A stretch of 64,000 bases of DNA from assembly GCA_025667525.1 (NCBI GenBank), contig CM046874.1, positions 286,828,129-286,892,128 of the forward strand, written 5' to 3'. Positions 11,480-24,429 of the stretch are shown piece by piece; within the stretch, counting starts at the first letter, position 1; each line of letters opens with the position of its first letter. Both the position numbers and the translations under genes were made by a program. This stretch comes from Glebionis coronaria. Taxonomy: Eukaryota; Streptophyta; Magnoliopsida; Asterales; Asteraceae. The notes under the pieces are model-generated. The model was not told the DNA's origin. It saw only the letters and a program-made list of their open reading frames with translations, and ran no database searches.

Positions 11480-14400
11480 TGATGAGATGGCATTTATACA
11501 TGATCTCATCGTTCTTTTCGGGCTTTAAATGCATAAAAATGTCATAAAATACCATATATATGCTTGTGTTTGTTTACTTGTGTATTTTAGGTATGGATAT
11601 CGTGAAAAAGACAAAAGATCACAAGAATCAAGGAAAAACGAACACGAGAAACGAAGCCGTACAAAGAACCGGGCCCTAATCATGGAATTTTCATCAAATA
11701 CCCTTGAAGACTTGAAGACAAAACAAGATTGATCCTCAATGAATGAAGAAATGACACTTAAAACCCTTGTATATTAATAATTACAAGTTTGGTCCCTTAA
11801 GTTTGTCAAAATTGCAAAAAGGTCCTTCAACTTTGAAGAAATGGCAAGATTAGTCCCTCAACAATTCAAATTGCCAATAATGGTCCCTCAACAAGTGAAA
11901 GACTCATTGAAGACCTTTGAAGATCAACATTGTCCAAGATTAGTCCTTGAAAAATCACCAAATGACAAAAATTGCCTTTGAAACATCTTTATGGAAAGTT
12001 TGTGCCAAAATTGTCAAAGTGGGAAAGTTAATTATCAAAGGGATGCAAGTTTTAGGGCTGGAAACCTTAAAAGCCAAAAATAACAAAAACCAAGGACCAA
12101 AAGTGACAACTCTGAAACATTTAAAAAAAGAGGCGCCTAACACAATCCCCACCCCCAATTTCGGATCTAAACACATACTATTCACCTTTCTTACTACCCA
12201 GAAATTACTTTCACTTTTCCTTGGGTAAAAACCAATTAAACTTGCACACAAGTAATTCACACACTCACAAACCTTTCCCACTCCTAAAAACCTGCATCCC
12301 ACTCATGTGCACCAAACCCCCAATTCCCCAATCCACCAATCACATCATTCCTTAGCCCCCAAGCATCATGACGTGGCTTAAATCAATGGCCAAGATTATT
12401 TGCTTCCTCCCAAAGCAAAATAAACGTTCAAGATCAAGAGAGGACAAAATGCACTCAAAATCATTCAAGGGCACATTTGGGATTTTCTATGTATTAGGGT
12501 TTTATGTTTTTATGCTTCTAGGATGTTCTATAGGCTCTATAAAAGGAGACCCAAGTTGTGGTGATCCCTTTGTTCCAGTTTTTAAGCTTGCACATGTAAT
12601 ACCTTTTTAAAGAAATAAAAAGTTTGGTTTTTGAAATATTCAAGTGTAATTCCTTTTTTATTGTTTTTAAAAGTTGAGTGTTGTGTTAAGCTTAATTCTG
12701 AGTTCCACACTTTTATTTGGTTAAGCAACTTTGATTTTCAAAGTTGTTTAAGGTTTTGAGATTTTGAGAGATTTTGGTAAAATCTTCTCAAAAGGTTTTT
12801 GGTGTTAGGAGTTCATGTTTATTGGTGATTTAAGTATAATAAAAACATTTTAAGAAGATTAAAAAGGTTTTGGAAGAGTTTTAAAAAGAGAAAAAAGAAT
12901 CATATCATATCATATTATTTTTGTTCTTGTTTTCTTTGTTTTCGTTTTTGAGCAGGATCAAAGGGTGTTGTTGATTTAGTTCAGCACCAACCCGGGTTGG
13001 TTTGGAGGTGGATTCAACATCCACTAGGACCCTTGGATGTAGGGGTCCTAAGGTAACTCTCTTTTACTCTTTGAAAAGTTCATAAAAGTGCTTGTTACTT
13101 GATTTGCTTGATTGATTGATTAAGTGTGTTTAAGTTACTTGATTTGTGTTTATGTTATGTTATATACATGTTATGAAGCTTTGATAACAATTTGGTTAGG
13201 TTTCATAAGGTTTTGATTTGGAAAAATTGGTTTTCAAAAAGTTTAAAGGGTGTTTGGCAATACGTTTTAGCAGGAGTTGGATCTTAATTAATGAATTGTA
13301 AGGGTGTTATAGTTAGTGATTAAGGTTGATTTAGATTTTAACTAGTTGGTAACTTAGTTTGGTACAAGTTTTAGCTTAGTTTAAGAGGTAAAAGGTAAAA
13401 AGGGTGTTAAAAATCTGCATATTGCTAAATTGCTTGATTTTTCATGCATATGATTGCTTGATTTTGATTGCTAAGTGTTTTATATTTGTGTGGTTTTGAC
13501 TCCTTGTGCTTCATTGAGCACAAGGGTGCCCCAATTGATCCAAAATACCATCAAACAAGCTCATTGCCAAGACCTCTTGGCATCACAAGTGTACAAGTGT
13601 GCACTTGTTTGGTTCAGCAATTACAACCAGGCACGTTATACACGTTGCGCCGCAAGAACTACCTGTTGCGGCGCAACTGGAGGAGCTGCAGATCTTGGTA
13701 TTCCCGTTTCACTAGTTGCGGCGCATGACAAAAGCGTTGCGGCGCAACTGAGTGTTTTAATATTATTTTATTATTTAATTTTCAAAATTTTATTTTTCTT
13801 TCTTTTTCAATTTTCCTAGGTTCTTTATCATAAATTAGGACTATTTCCATTTTTAGAATAATTTTCTAGTTTTTAGATTTATTTTTATAATTATTTTAAG
13901 TTTAATTAGTTTTTAATTAGTTTAAATCATTTTTAGAGTTTTAAAAAATAGTTTTAATAGGTTTTAATTTTTAGAAAATTACTTTTTAGTCTTATAATAA
14001 TATAAGTTGAGTAATTATTCAATAAAATCATATTTTTGACATTTGAATTAATTAAATTTAATTTTAGGGCTTTAATTAGCATTTAAAATTAATTATTTAA
14101 TTAATAAAAGGTTTTAAAATATCTTTATTGGATTTTTGTCTTTATTTATATTATTTTAGACTTGTTTTAGTCTTTTTAATCTTTTTCTTGATTTTGTTTT
14201 TGGTTTTAATAATTTTTAATTTTAGTGGTTTTTCTACGGTTTTACGTTTTCGTTTTTTACGTCATAGTGTAATTTCCAAGAAACCGTCATTCCATCTTCT
14301 CAATATTAATCTCAAATACATACAAGTTAATTCACAACACCATACCTCCTTGGGAAACGAATCTTTCATCTCTTTTTAAGTGATTGTGGGTCATTACTTG

Positions 14401-14488
14401 TGGTTTTCCTAAATCACTCGTCGATACTTACCGCTCATATACGTTCTTTTTGTTTTCCTAAACAAGAGACGTGTTTTTACTACTATCA
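11480..14488 (+). repeat. 3' LTR of Athila-1
   Basis: It matches the 5' LTR at a constant offset to 14440. Its last 48 bp (14441-14488) differ from 5093-5143 of the 5' LTR but keep a hairpin around TTTTCCTAAA. It ends in CA and is followed by the target duplication accac. Its TATA box is at 12538-12546. Confidence 0.93.
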
Positions 14489-14493
14489 ACCAC
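14489..14493. repeat. Target-site duplication of Athila-1, right copy
   Basis: accac, identical to 2127-2131. Confidence 0.95.
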
Positions 14494-15321
14494 CAATCTA
14501 GAGAGCTTCAAGAGGGCATCATCATATGTATGAATAACATAGGATTTTGTGGTAAATTTTGATCAAAATAGGGTGTTTATGGGAGAGAGTGGATGGCACA
14601 AAATGGGGAGATGAGAGAAAATGTGTAGTTGTTTGCATGAGTGAATGAGGAGAGTGGTAAGAGTTTGATGGTTTTGATGGAAAGTGGTAAGCTTACTTTG
14701 TAAGTTAGCTTACATGTGTAGGCAACTTAGTCATATTTTTGCCACATCTTATGATGTAGTGGCATACTTGGCCGTCCCATGCTAGTGGGGTGGGGCAAGA
14801 TTTATCTTGTCTCATCCCACTAATTTACGGGTATTCCTCGATTCTAGTTTCCTCGATTTGCGTGCCCTCGGGTCGTTTTACGAAAAACGTTTTTATAAAT
14901 TATGAATCAACGGCACAAAACGAATCCAATAAAAATTGTCTCATCAAAAATGGAGTTCGAAAACGTAAATACGTAATCCTAGGGTTTCTGGTTTAGTTGT
15001 AAAGGACGTTAAAATAAAATCGTAAGTCCTAATCTCTTCTCGTAAATTTGTGAGTTTATGAACTAACTCAAATTTAAAACTCCAAAATAATATTCATGGA
15101 CAAATTTATTTTCTGAAATGTCGGACTGTCACCAAAGACGGTGTATGTAAACGTAAGCACGTAACGTTGAATCCTCCGGTTTAGACGTAGTCGACGCTAC
15201 TTCAAGACGTAAATCCAAATTACTTCCCAAAAATAAGTGAGTTCATATTGTAACATTAAAATAATGTTTTCAAATAAATATTGAGAATAAAATATCAACC
15301 ATAAATTGACGGATTGTCACA
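14494..15321 (-). repeat. Proximal part of the chromovirus 3' LTR
   Basis: It continues the match to the LTR at 20770-24205, here against about 23381-24205. On the minus strand the LTR begins TGTGACAATCCG at 15321. The copies differ by scattered substitutions. Confidence 0.88.
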
Positions 15322-16332
15322 GCATTTACCCCTAAACAGGATCTTTATCCTCAAAGATCATCTTACCTTACTACTCGCTTCTTATAGAGTTAAAGCCATG
15401 TGGGTATTTCCTCCACATTCGGTCTTTTCTCACAAGTGTAATTCATTACAATACGCGAGTTTCAGCAAACATAACTACGGGAATAAGATCAGGCTTAATG
15501 TTGACTTACTTTCTCTATCCATGATGTTCACGGGTTTTTGATGAATGCAACTTTTCGCCGATCTAAACTTTACTAAGAAGAATTCAGATTTTTACTTGAT
15601 AGATATTCCATCAAGTTCGATATACGAAACATAATTCACGCATCTCTTGAAGTCCTTGGGTAGATCCAGCTTATATGCCTTTCAAACCAAATCTTTTACA
15701 TCATCTCAATGGTCCCATACAACGGGGACTACTATCCCATGATTTGTCAGATCATGAATTCATTTTTCCAAGGTTAAAATTTTTGGCATAACTTCGCTAC
15801 CCATCTGGCACTTCAAAATCTACATTTCACATTCACATAGCCTCCTGCCCACTATCGACAGTCAATAGTCAATCCTAATTTCAACAATCATTTTAGGTCT
15901 CGCAGGTCGAATATTTTGTAAGGTTAGGTTCGCCATCATAGGAAACCTTAAACCTAAAAGACATGTCCAACTCATAATGGGTGTATGTCGGGTGTCTTCA
16001 TCTCAACTCTTGCTTACAGATGCTCTAATATAGATCCTAACAAGATTAGATCTCGATCCTAATACGATGATTATCAATGATAATCTCTCCAAAGGAAAAC
16101 GATTATACGGTTCATTACCAAAGGTCAATCATTCAAACATAAAACAAGACTTCTAGTGTTTTGTATTGTTACTTTACCTCGTCCCTTCGATTTGGGGTGG
16201 TAAACAGTACTCTCATCAAGGTTCGTTCTCAATGATTTCTGAGCAAATCTCTAGAAATTCTATGCGAAGCGAGGATCTTGATATAGATGTTCGATACAGA
16301 CACACTATGTTTACATAACTCTTTTGCATTTA

Positions 16333-16398
16333 TCATTAACGGGAATGATATTAGCAGATTTGGTCAGTCTGTCGACGATGATCCAAATCGAATCAAAT
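16333..16398 (-). pseudogene. Integrase core remnant
   Basis: The minus strand reads DSIWIIVDRLTKSANIIPVN, a close match to the integrase core signature of plant chromoviruses (WxIVDRLTKSAHFIP). Stop codons lie on the pol-downstream side. Confidence 0.85.
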
Positions 16399-17820
16399 TC
16401 AGATGATGACCTTTGCAATAGCTAGATGTTTACTAATGTATGAGGCGATGTCTGCCTTCATAACTTGTCATTAGTACAACTTCTTCAGACAAAGATACTC
16501 TTAGTCATAAAATGACATAAATAGAATACTTATACTTACAAATTCCAACATACTATATCTCACAATCTCCATATTTAAACAATCACAAGTGGTCTTTTAT
16601 ACATTTTAACGCCATCGGCTTCTCAATTTTTAATGGTTCATATTAGCCGCGAACCCCTTTTTATTATCTATATTATCTCTTTTTACAATCATCGGCTATT
16701 TTTAAATTGTTCGGCAATTTATTTCGCACAATCATTATTAAGGAACATGTCCTAATTGGTTCTTTATCTTTTATACATAACGTGTCAGTAATTACGTTCA
16801 CTTTCATGATGAAATAGTTATCATGTCCGTATTTATTCAAAAATTATTTCTTCACATTTTCTCTGTTTTAGTTTCGTCTCATCAAACATTTTTATCAATT
16901 TTTCTCAATCCGACGTTTTAAGCGTCGATAAGTATTACAAGTAATTAAAGGTTAGATATTTAAAATTTTATGAAACGTAAACGTAAAATTTTAAATTTCC
17001 TAGTTCGACCAATTATATAAAATGTTCAAAATAAATTTGAATTTAATTAACAAGATTTTTGTTGATTTATCGAAAATATTTAATAAGATTGGTAAATGTT
17101 CGAAAAACCTTTGTTTATACTTTGGTCAAAGTTTTCTTAGTTGAAAAGCAAAAATTGTCGTTTTAAGTTTTCAGGTTATGGTATAAATGGTTTTACTCAA
17201 TCCTTCTTAAGTTATCTTGAGGTATACACAAACATTTACCCCTAAATAGAAGTTTAGTTAAATGATTTGTGTATAAGGGAATAATCCCTTAAAAATCCTT
17301 TGTTAAAATATTCGTCAAAACATATTTGCACATTCTTTTTGGTAAAAATCCAAAGTCTTAAAAGGGCTCTTAATATTTGAAGAGTCAATATATTCCATTA
17401 TCTTTTAATCACATGGTTAAATCATGTAAAGTATTAAGTCTTAAGTCTTATGTTAAATATTCAAGGTACAATTTTTAATTGTTCGGCCAATTCAGGGCAA
17501 TTTATAATTAATTATTAACTTCATTCTGATTCTTATAAACAAATAAATGGTCCTTAATGATCATAAGCATGAATTTATCAAATTACAGCCTACACACGTG
17601 ATTCACCAAATTTATGAATGCTACATGTGTATTAGTCAATCCAAACGTCACCACGTGAAACTCATAATGTTCATTACAAGTACCGGATGTAGTGATAGGA
17701 ATACATAATCTTTTCCGCAGATGCGAAGTTGATGATAACCATGCCGTGGATCAAATTGCTAGAACCTTGTAAATGGTCGAACAAATCTTCCATTTCGAGT
17801 TATGGATATCGTTTTCGATT

Positions 17821-18033
17821 GTCAGTTTACTCAGTTCATAGTAATCCCTAAATATAAGGAATGATAACACCATAGCTCTTCAGGTTGACGAGCTTGGTGG
17901 AACAAAATCTTTCTCCGACAACTCTCTCAGGTGTACGGTTATTCCTTTAATTCAGATGGTGCTGTCGTATAAATGCACAAGCCACAGGTGCAGCACCGGG
18001 AATATAATCAATACCAATTTCAATCTGCCTTAA
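17821..18033 (-). pseudogene. Reverse transcriptase N-terminal remnant
   Basis: Near 18033-17980 the minus strand reads RQIEIGIDYIPGAAPVACA, matching the pre-RT motif RQVEFxIDLxPGAAPVA of chromoviruses. Near 17850-17821 it reads DYYELSKLTI, matching DYRELNKLTI at the start of the RT fingers. In-frame stops and shifts separate them. Confidence 0.82.
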
Positions 18034-20456
18034 TGGCAAAAGTCTAGGTAATTCACCAATAATACCTCCTAAAGTTTCAGATAACCTAAACATCTTTTAA
18101 TAAATACATATTAGGTTCCTTCTAGATTATAATATCTATGACTAATTCACAACCATTTACGGTATAATTTCAAGTCAAAATGCGGGATATGGTCATCCAT
18201 CAAGAATTATTTAGATCACTTTTGATAATCAACATCTTATCTTTTAAGGTAATTATACTCGAGTTCCCATTAATTAAGACAATGTCGTCATGTCATAATT
18301 AATCAATCCATTCTGTTGGTACTATCAACTTTCCAGTTTCATTACCGTCGATAAGATGTGAAATTCTCAAAAGACTAATAATAACTCAAATTCAAGGATA
18401 TGTGGAGACACAACTACCATTAAAAGAGTAAGGTCAACGCATAATCTATGCGAGAGAATTTCAAATCAGATACAGACGAAAACATTTAACGAATATGAAT
18501 ATATCCCATGTTTTCATAATTTGAATACGCATTCGAAAGCTCCTCGGATCGTTACCCAGGTCATTCAAATGAAATCAAATCAAAAGAAATGATAAGAACG
18601 TCAATACATCCAATCGGGTATCAACACTCGGTAATCAGATTCTTTTCCTAAGAATCTTACTACGAGAGAATTGGACAAGAGAGAATTGTCAATTGTCAAA
18701 TAAGACAATTTCCACAGATGAGTAAATTAGACTCAGAAGAATAAATAGTACGGGCACATATGTAGGTGTCCCTGACATTATGTCCTTATTTTTCACTTCT
18801 TGAAGATCTCATAAAATTTAATCTTTCACAATCTTCAAAGAAAATGTAGTGTTTATTCATTAGTTTTATGGTGACTACTAATCAGTCTTGCATGGTCCAT
18901 TTCAAATTGTATGTAGGCGCGCAACTATATACAATTTCAAGATTAACGATGCAATGCTCAGTTCGTCAAAATTTTATCATTATAAAAACATTTTCATGCT
19001 TAATTCTTATATAAGAATCAAAAATAAATTTACAAAGATTTTTCTTTGTTATGAAAACAATTAAGTTTCCCAAGGTGTTTTATAAACAACTTTATTTTGA
19101 TAACAATCACTTATAAATCTTACTTTGAATAATCCTTATAGTGACGAAAATTCAATTTTTCTCAAGGGATACTGTTTTATCTTATAAAACAATGAGTGAT
19201 CTTGCAAAAGAGTGATGAAAGCTTGTTCACCAGGATCTTAACTACGATATGATAGGAAATGAGCTTAGCCAAATAATCATGAGGTTCATGACCTCGATGG
19301 CACTCAAAAAGAATAATTCACAACGTAACTCAATCAATATGAGTACTTGTTCAATGGTTGCATCACTAATGCGAACATTAGGAAGAAGCAAGAAAGGATA
19401 AATATCATCGATACATGTAGAATTTAGCAATCAAAGGTAGTCTTTTCATTAATCACAAACAAGTCAAAATTGTACCGTAACACATTACGTGTCACTATGT
19501 CATACAATTCTCAGAACTCATCCTACCAACTGATATCTCAGTAGGGATTTTTAAAAGATACCACAATGAATACTAATCTACAAGAGTCATTAGGTGTTCC
19601 ACATGTCCCAGAAGATCCATCGGTCTCAATTCAGAAGAAGATTTCTTCAATTTATTTCTTGGACACTGGCCATCCTCTTTAGTGGACAATGGCCTAGGAA
19701 CAACACTTATCACAAACTAACAATCAATTAAAACCTTATAATTCAATCACAGAACTTAACGACTTCCTCTTAACAATCTCATATTCCATACAAGTTAAAT
19801 TTTACTTTATTCAAGTTTCAATCAACTTATACTCAATGCGATATCCTACATCATTTTCCAATACTTCAACTTTATTCTTAGGCCTTAATAGGGCAATAAA
19901 AACTCAATATGAATCAATACTTAATTTCCAATCCTATAGCTCTTACAACAACAATTATCAAATGAGTCACTAGTATGAGATGACTCATACATTCAATTAG
20001 ACTTCTCGGAAAGGTATTAGTGGCATGAGGCTTTTGGGTAATGGTTCCAATGACAGCCTCAAGTGCAACATTCACCCTTTTGATTTCAATTTAAGAATTG
20101 GGCGACAACGAATCAGATGACATCTTTTAGGTGGTAACGTTTTGTTAAACTCCACTTTATAAGAAAAGATCGTCATGACATTGATATCAGATTTAATCTC
20201 GCCAATTCTTCTTTAATATCACAATCAACTAATGTCTACAATTCTACGAATATCAACCATTTGTTGGGATCATAAATATCTACAACTTGGTTTAGATCTA
20301 GGATAGCTAGAATTCCTACGAGAATAGCTTCGATTAATTTACTAAGGGATTAGGGTTACTTGTGACAATCTACGTCGTATAAATACCTCGTATAAATATC
20401 AAAATAATCATCAAACAATCATGTAATAAAATTACATCATATATATATAATCCAAG

Positions 20457-20591
<135 letters not shown>

Positions 20592-20754
20592 TAACACTTC
20601 TCAGTCTGGCCTTCTCGGTAACTCGGGAATTCTTTGGCACCGTTATAGTCAAAAGATTTTTAGACATTTTTAGAAAAATGTTTTTAGTTAAAAGATTTTG
20701 AAATGTTTTATTCAAAACCTTAGTTTTAAAAATATTTCGTTCTCTATAACGAGA

Positions 20755-20766
20755 GCTCTGGTACCA
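20755..20766 (-). promoter_or_regulatory. Primer binding site of the chromovirus (minus strand)
   Basis: On the minus strand TGGTACCAGAGC follows the LTR end after three bases. It differs by one base from the initiator-Met tRNA complement TGGTATCAGAGC used by many plant LTR elements. This fixes the orientation of the element. Confidence 0.88.
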
Positions 20767-20769
20767 AAC

Positions 20770-23700
20770 TGTAACACCCCCAAATTTATACAACTCAATA
20801 CAGCGGAAGACTCGTTGGTGTTACGGGATAGCACATTACTCACATCATAGACAACGCATAAAAATCGCGTCGTTTATTAATAAAACATTTCCATTCATAA
20901 ATATCAAAGTTACATAGGTCCCAAGTCATATTATTTCATACAAAGTTTTACAAAATATTTGAATGGAAAATATTGTTTAAGTGCGGGCCATGAATTCTTG
21001 TCGTCCTCCCGAGAATTACCTTCAAGTACCTGAGACAAAACATGTTAAAAGAAAAGGTCAGCGATAACGCCGAGTGAATTCATAGAGTTTAATAAACCAT
21101 CAATATAATATCGGTATAAAATTATTACCGAAAATCATTTTGTACAAATCATTTTAATAGGCCATAAAATAGCCAAAGTCATTTTATACAAATCCTTATT
21201 GAAAATCATAATATAGGCATTTGCCTTAAAAATCATTATACGAGCCAATGTCGTAAAAATATCATAAAATACGTCTTATGACGTTGTATGTAAACAAAAA
21301 CCGTTATATGAATATGGTTATGAAAATCAAAACACAAACATAATATCAATAGTATGACCCAGTATTGCTAGTCAGGCAATACATCGTAATTCGGAGCGTC
21401 TAGTAGTATTTCGTTAGTTTGGATTATTATAAGCCGCATGACATTGTTACCTTACTAAAACAAACAACGGGTAGCTAACCCTATACTAAATTTTCCCATC
21501 TAAAGTAGCGTGTCTTCACAAAGGTCACGCTATGGAAATCTTCTCATACATAAATTCGCTTACCAATCAATGTGGCACGACGGGGATCAACCGTCAAGGC
21601 GCGAACTGGGGTGATCGTCCCCAAATAGTACTATTAAATGCATAAGCGTCTACCAAATCCCGGTAGTTCACAACTCATGCTAATGGGACTTTTAGTGACA
21701 TAACCTAACTTTAATAATCCATTTAATTTCATCTATCGGGTCCTTTAATCATTTATCGGGTCATACAATCGGGTCATACAATCATTCGGGTCCAAATCAA
21801 TAAACAAACAATCGGGACAAATGGTGTCCTATTTTATAAAAACTAACATGTTATCTCCCTCGCGGGTTTATAAAACATTTATAAAAACATTTAAAAGAGT
21901 GCGAGGCTATGAACTCACGTTGATGTGGGAAGGCGGGTTATCGGCAATTCGGACGTACGGTACGTGCTTCAATCACGGAAACCTAGACAAATAATACTCG
22001 TTTCAGACTCATGTCCAATGACTTTATAAAAATAACAACTATGTATACATATGATGATTTTATATATATGATGATCAAGTGGGTTTACATATTCTCGTTT
22101 ACTCATTTTAGTGTTATATGTCGATAACTTTTATACTAGTTTACTAGTTTCACTTATTTTCGTGTTTTAAGTCCAATAAACTTATTATAAGTTCTTTAAC
22201 TTGTTTTAATCCATGTTATACTTATATTATCAGTATCTACACTTTACAAGTTGGGCCTAAATGGGTTAAGCCCAATAAGTTCTTTTTATAAGTGTTTAAC
22301 TTATTTAGTCCAATTATTAGTCCAATATGTTTACTTAGCTCGTTAATGTTCGTATGTCCTATAGTTCGGGTTTTTATCAGTTTTTACTTGTTATATATGT
22401 TTATATATCAGTATATGTGTTTATAAAAGTTTACATTAGACGGGTCTAACCGTCTAAGTTTTATTTAACAAAAACGTTAATTTTACGGTATTAGCCGAAA
22501 AAGTCGTAAAAATCATGTTTATAGTTTTATCACTTATAAAAATTAACAAGTTACCATTTTTATAAAATGTCCACTTATTTACCATTGTACATATTTATAT
22601 AAATGTATTATATAAGTTAGTGGGTTTTAATTTATATTTTATACTATTAAATTTTGAGTGCTTATATAATAGTATTATACTTTAATTTTCAAAATCTGAT
22701 TTTTATTTTCATCTTCACCAAAACTGCCATATCTAGAGTTCTATATGGAGATAGAAGCTCAAATTTTTATCACATAAACTACATGATATGTGCTCCATTT
22801 AACTCTGATATAGCTACTGTTGAATCATCCTCAGTATTTTCTAAAAATCGTCCAAAACAGTGAACTCAGATTTGTACTTTAAACTTGTTTTGATCATATC
22901 TCACTCATTACAATGATTCCATTGCATGGCCAACTCTCACATGTGTACAAGACATATAGCTTACTGTATATCAATTCTACTTCATCATTTTATCAGTTCA
23001 TGACATGTTTCTTTACTGTTTTATACAGCCATCATTTTTAAGCAAGATTTTAGCCTTGTTTCTTATAGTCTTTCATCTTTTTAAGCATGTTTATCAACAC
23101 CAAATCCCCACACAATACTTTTATCATCATATAATCATCATATAAATATACAATAGGAAATAAAATACATGATTACATAATCAAAATAACAAGAAGATGA
23201 GGAGGACAATCTTTATACCACCAAGTTGATGTAGGTTATGATTTGGATATGGATTTTGATGGAGAAACTTGTGATGCACCAAGACCATCTTCAAGACCAC
23301 CATGCTTCATAAATACCTTGTAGAAAATCAGCCCTAATACTCCATGGAAACTCCTCCTTGGATGTTATAAGAACCACCAATCTAGAGAGCTTCAAGAGGG
23401 CATCATCATATGTATGAATAACATAGGATTTTGTGGTAAATTTTGATCAAAATAGGGTGTTTATGGGAGAGAGTGGACGACACAAAATGGGGAGATGAGA
23501 GAAAATGTGTAGTTGTTTGCATGAGTGAATGAGGAGAGTGGTAAGAGTTTGATGGTTTTGATGGAAAGTGGTAAGCTTACTTTGTAAGTTAGCTTACATG
23601 TGTAGGCAACTTAGTCATATTTTTGCCACATCTTATGATGTGGTGGCACACATGGCCGTCCCATGCTAGTGGGGTGGGGCAAGATTTATCTTGTCTCATC

Positions 23701-24205
23701 CCACTAATTTACGGGTATTCCTCGATTCTAGTTTCCTCGATTTGCGTGCCCTCGGGTCGTTTTACGAAAAACATTTTTATAAATTATGAATCAACGGCAC
23801 AAAACGAATCCAATAAAAATTGTCTCATCAAAAACGGAGTTTGAAAACGTAAATACGTAATCCTAGGGTTTCTGGTTTAGTCGTAAAGGACGTTAAAATA
23901 AAATCGTAAGTCCTAATCTCTTCTCGTAAATTTGTGAGTTTGTGAACTAACTCAAATTTAAAACTCCAAAATAATATTCATGGACAAATTTATTTTCTGA
24001 AATGTCGGACTGTCACCAAAGACGGTGTATGTAAACGTAAGCACGTAACGTTGAATCCTCCGGTTTAGACGTAGTCGACGCTACTTCAAGATGTAAATCC
24101 AAATTACTTCCCAAAAATAAGTGAGTTCATATTGTAACATTAAAATAATGTTTTCAAATAAATATTGAGAATAAAATATCAACCATAAATTGACGGATTG
24201 TCACA
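20770..24205 (-). repeat. 5' LTR of the minus-strand chromovirus-like element
   Basis: A 3436-bp LTR. On the plus strand it runs from TGTAACACCCCC to GGATTGTCACA; on the minus strand from TGTGACAATCC to GGGTGTTACA. It is the partner of the split LTR at 1-2131 plus 14489-15321 and holds the intact target of Athila-1. At 24206 the sequence changes abruptly to Athila pol. Confidence 0.9.
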
Positions 24206-24429
24206 CGGTTCTCCTCTTTAACTCAAGGTTGAAACTTTTTGCGGGCAAGCTTAAGTCAAGATGGTCCGGTCCATTCACTATTGCTCAAGTATTTCCATAT
24301 GGAACTATTGAGTTGTCACAACCCGATGGTCCCAATTTTAAAGTGAATGGTCACCGTGTGAAGCACTATTTTGGGGAGGACATTTCCGTTGAAATGGTCC
24401 AAGAGATACCCATTTTCCCCATGAATTAA
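24206..24429 (+). CDS. Athila-2 integrase C-terminal end (5' part lost to the chromovirus insertion)
   Basis: Open to a stop at 24427-24429. The conserved tail of Athila-type integrase is readable: SRLKLFAGKLKSRWSGPF, a VFPYGTIEL strand and FKVNGHRVKHY. This region binds DNA nonspecifically during integration. The rest of pol would lie left of the chromovirus, outside the window. An apparent start codon at 24190 is inside the chromovirus LTR and is accidental. Confidence 0.87.

Larger units (their letters stand above)
2132..14488 (+). mobile_element. Athila-1: young Athila-type Ty3/gypsy element lacking RT and integrase
   Basis: A structurally complete LTR element: 5' LTR 2132-5143, PBS 5147-5164, one long Gag-protease ORF 5889-9224, a 2.25-kb 3' UTR ending in a purine tract, and 3' LTR 11480-14488. 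The target duplication is perfect and the LTRs differ at only two positions that I noticed in 2.96 kb, so insertion was recent. No reverse transcriptase, RNase H or integrase is encoded between protease and 3' LTR, so it needs those functions in trans. The PBS and Gag type place it in the Athila lineage. Confidence 0.93.
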
